Below are positions 4,248 through 5,268 of a stretch of 5,268 nucleotides of DNA, piece after piece. Made by a program: the position numbers and the translations under genes. The notes below the pieces were generated by a model. That model saw nothing but the letters and a program-made list of their open reading frames with translations. It had not been told where the DNA came from and did no database searches. Source of the stretch: Caldisericaceae bacterium (GTDB lineage Bacteria; Calditrichota; Calditrichia; Calditrichales; Calditrichaceae); the NCBI GenBank assembly GCA_021160885.1, contig JAGHBR010000130.1, positions 1 through 5,268 on the forward strand, given 5' to 3'. How positions within the stretch are numbered: position 1 is the first letter of the stretch; every line of letters starts with the position of its first letter.

Positions 4248-5268
4248 TTATTTCTTTTTAGGAATTTCCATGAACACCAGACGATCGAATTTTTCTCGAT
4301 TTTGCAAGGTGCGCAGTTTCAATTTTACAATGTCTCCGGGTTTGTATTTTTCAATTTTGTCATAAAAATCTTCAACAGATTTCACTTCTTTACCGTCGAT
4401 TTCAATAATCACGTCACCCGGCACAATTCGGGCCTGAGAAGCAGCGCTGAATTGTTTTACACTGGTAACCAAAGCGCCGCCGTCAACTTCAAATTTGTCT
4501 TTTTCGCGCTCGGTTAAATCTTTTAGTTTCATGCCTAAATCGGGCAATTTTTTCTCTTTTTCTTTACCGCGTTTGGTTACCTCAGTGCCCTCTTCATTAT
4601 TACGGCCTTTTAATTTTGCCTTAATGGTTAACTCTTTTCCATCACGCCAGACTTTCAGAGTTACCATATCACCAGGATTTTTAATACCGATCTTAGCCTG
4701 TAATTCATTGGGACGATTAACTTCTTTGCCATCTACAGCAAGGATAACGTCTCCTTCTTTAATACCGGCCTTTTCCGCAGCGCTTCCTTCAATTACACTG
4801 GTTACAAATACACCACGCGGACGATCTAATTTTACACCTTTGGCAGTTACCGGAGTCACTTCAGAAATGTACACACCCAGGTAACCTCTTTTAACTTCAC
4901 CATACTTAATAATGTCGTCAACAACAGCCTTGGCCATATTAATAGGAACAGCAAAGCCGTAGCCCATATAGTAGCGAGTCGTGGTTGCAATGGCTGTATT
5001 GACACCAATGACTTCACCCCGCAAATTGACCAACGCACCCCCACTATTACCTGGATTAATGGCGGCATCGGTTTGAATAAAATTTTCTATACTGGTTACA
5101 TTGTTTCTTCCTCTTAAAATATCAATGCTACGATGAAGGGCGCTTACAATACCAGCTGTAACCGTGGAAGTTAAATTGAGTGGATTACCAATGGCCAGCA
5201 CCCATTCTCCGATTCTTAATTTGTCTGAATCGCCAAGGATGGCCACGGGCAAGTTTTTGGCATCAATT
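4248..5268 (-). CDS. HtrA/DegP-family serine protease with two PDZ domains (5' end cut by window)
   Basis: This is a trypsin-like protease/chaperone that degrades or holds misfolded envelope proteins, normally in the periplasm. The visible 339 residues run from the middle of the protease domain to the C-terminus. They begin IDAKNLPVAILGDSD and go on to GEWVLAIGNP, typical of the family. The catalytic serine is in NPGNSGGALVN (Ser codon 5043-5045), followed by GYGFAVPI. The catalytic His and Asp and any signal peptide lie beyond the window. PDZ1 begins at GYLGVYISEV and includes AGIKEGDVILAVDGKEV. A charged Lys/Glu-rich linker follows, then PDZ2 with IVPGDVIIEIDGKEV. The protein ends in EIPKKK and TAA. 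The frame stays open to the window edge: the TTG at 5252 is an internal Leu codon, not the start. It is co-directional with dnaK downstream but separated by a terminator. I cannot tell degP, degQ or degS apart, though two PDZ domains argue against degS. Confidence 0.95.
   Translation of the reverse strand, partial: IDAKNLPVAILGDSDKLRIGEWVLAIGNPLNLTSTVTAGIVSALHRSIDILRGRNNVTSIENFIQTDAAINPGNSGGALVNLRGEVIGVNTAIATTTRYYMGYGFAVPINMAKAVVDDIIKYGEVKRGYLGVYISEVTPVTAKGVKLDRPRGVFVTSVIEGSAAEKAGIKEGDVILAVDGKEVNRPNELQAKIGIKNPGDMVTLKVWRDGKELTIKAKLKGRNNEEGTEVTKRGKEKEKKLPDLGMKLKDLTEREKDKFEVDGGALVTSVKQFSAASQARIVPGDVIIEIDGKEVKSVEDFYDKIEKYKPGDIVKLKLRTLQNREKFDRLVFMEIPKKK

Noticed and set aside
5250..5252. TTG at 5252 as the start of the htrA gene
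   Set aside because: The frame remains open to the window edge with family-typical residues (IDAKN) before it, and the protease domain would lack its catalytic His and Asp if it began here.

Overview
The window holds four conserved bacterial genes in a convergent layout. Two are on the plus strand: nrnA, apparently split by a frameshift, and a small gene of the LpdD-like family. Two are on the minus strand: dnaK, and the 3' part of an htrA/degP-type protease that runs off the right edge. I saw no mobile element, CRISPR array, tRNA or rRNA, and nothing that looks like a wholly new system.

Organism: the DnaK has the long nucleotide-binding-domain form typical of Gram-negative bacteria. The intergenic DNA is AT-rich and the coding DNA of medium GC. 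Translation relies on strong Shine-Dalgarno sites, including one before a TTG start. The two-PDZ HtrA suggests a cell envelope with a periplasm. Together these fit a Gram-negative bacterium near the FCB/Calditrichota branch better than a typical Bacteroidota, where strong Shine-Dalgarno sites are rare. This placement is an inference and is not firm.

Layout: positions 1-324 are non-coding leader, with a good sigma-70-like promoter (270-298) and an AAGGAGG site just before the TTG start of nrnA. The DHH catalytic domain of NrnA lies in 325-1068 and its DHHA1 substrate-binding domain in 1061-1321, one frame over and overlapping by 8 bases. A 54-base gap then leads to the LpdD-like gene (1376-1741). 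A 15-bp-arm hairpin with its T-tract on the minus strand separates this gene from dnaK (1849-3795). Upstream of dnaK is about 390 bases of AT-rich non-coding DNA (3811-4201), which holds the dnaK promoter region, two inverted repeats and a short direct repeat. A second minus-strand terminator (4190-4226) ends the htrA transcript.

How they work together: DnaK (cytoplasmic refolding) and HtrA (periplasmic protease/chaperone) are co-directional protein-quality-control genes, but each has its own terminator and so they are probably separate transcription units. NrnA recycles very short RNAs and pAp. The LpdD-like protein may relate to prenylated-FMN enzymes, but no UbiD or UbiX partner is visible. 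The most useful points for a second look are the nrnA frameshift, the nested 41-bp dyad at 4103-4143, the 15-bp inverted repeat upstream of dnaK, and the orphan LpdD-like gene.
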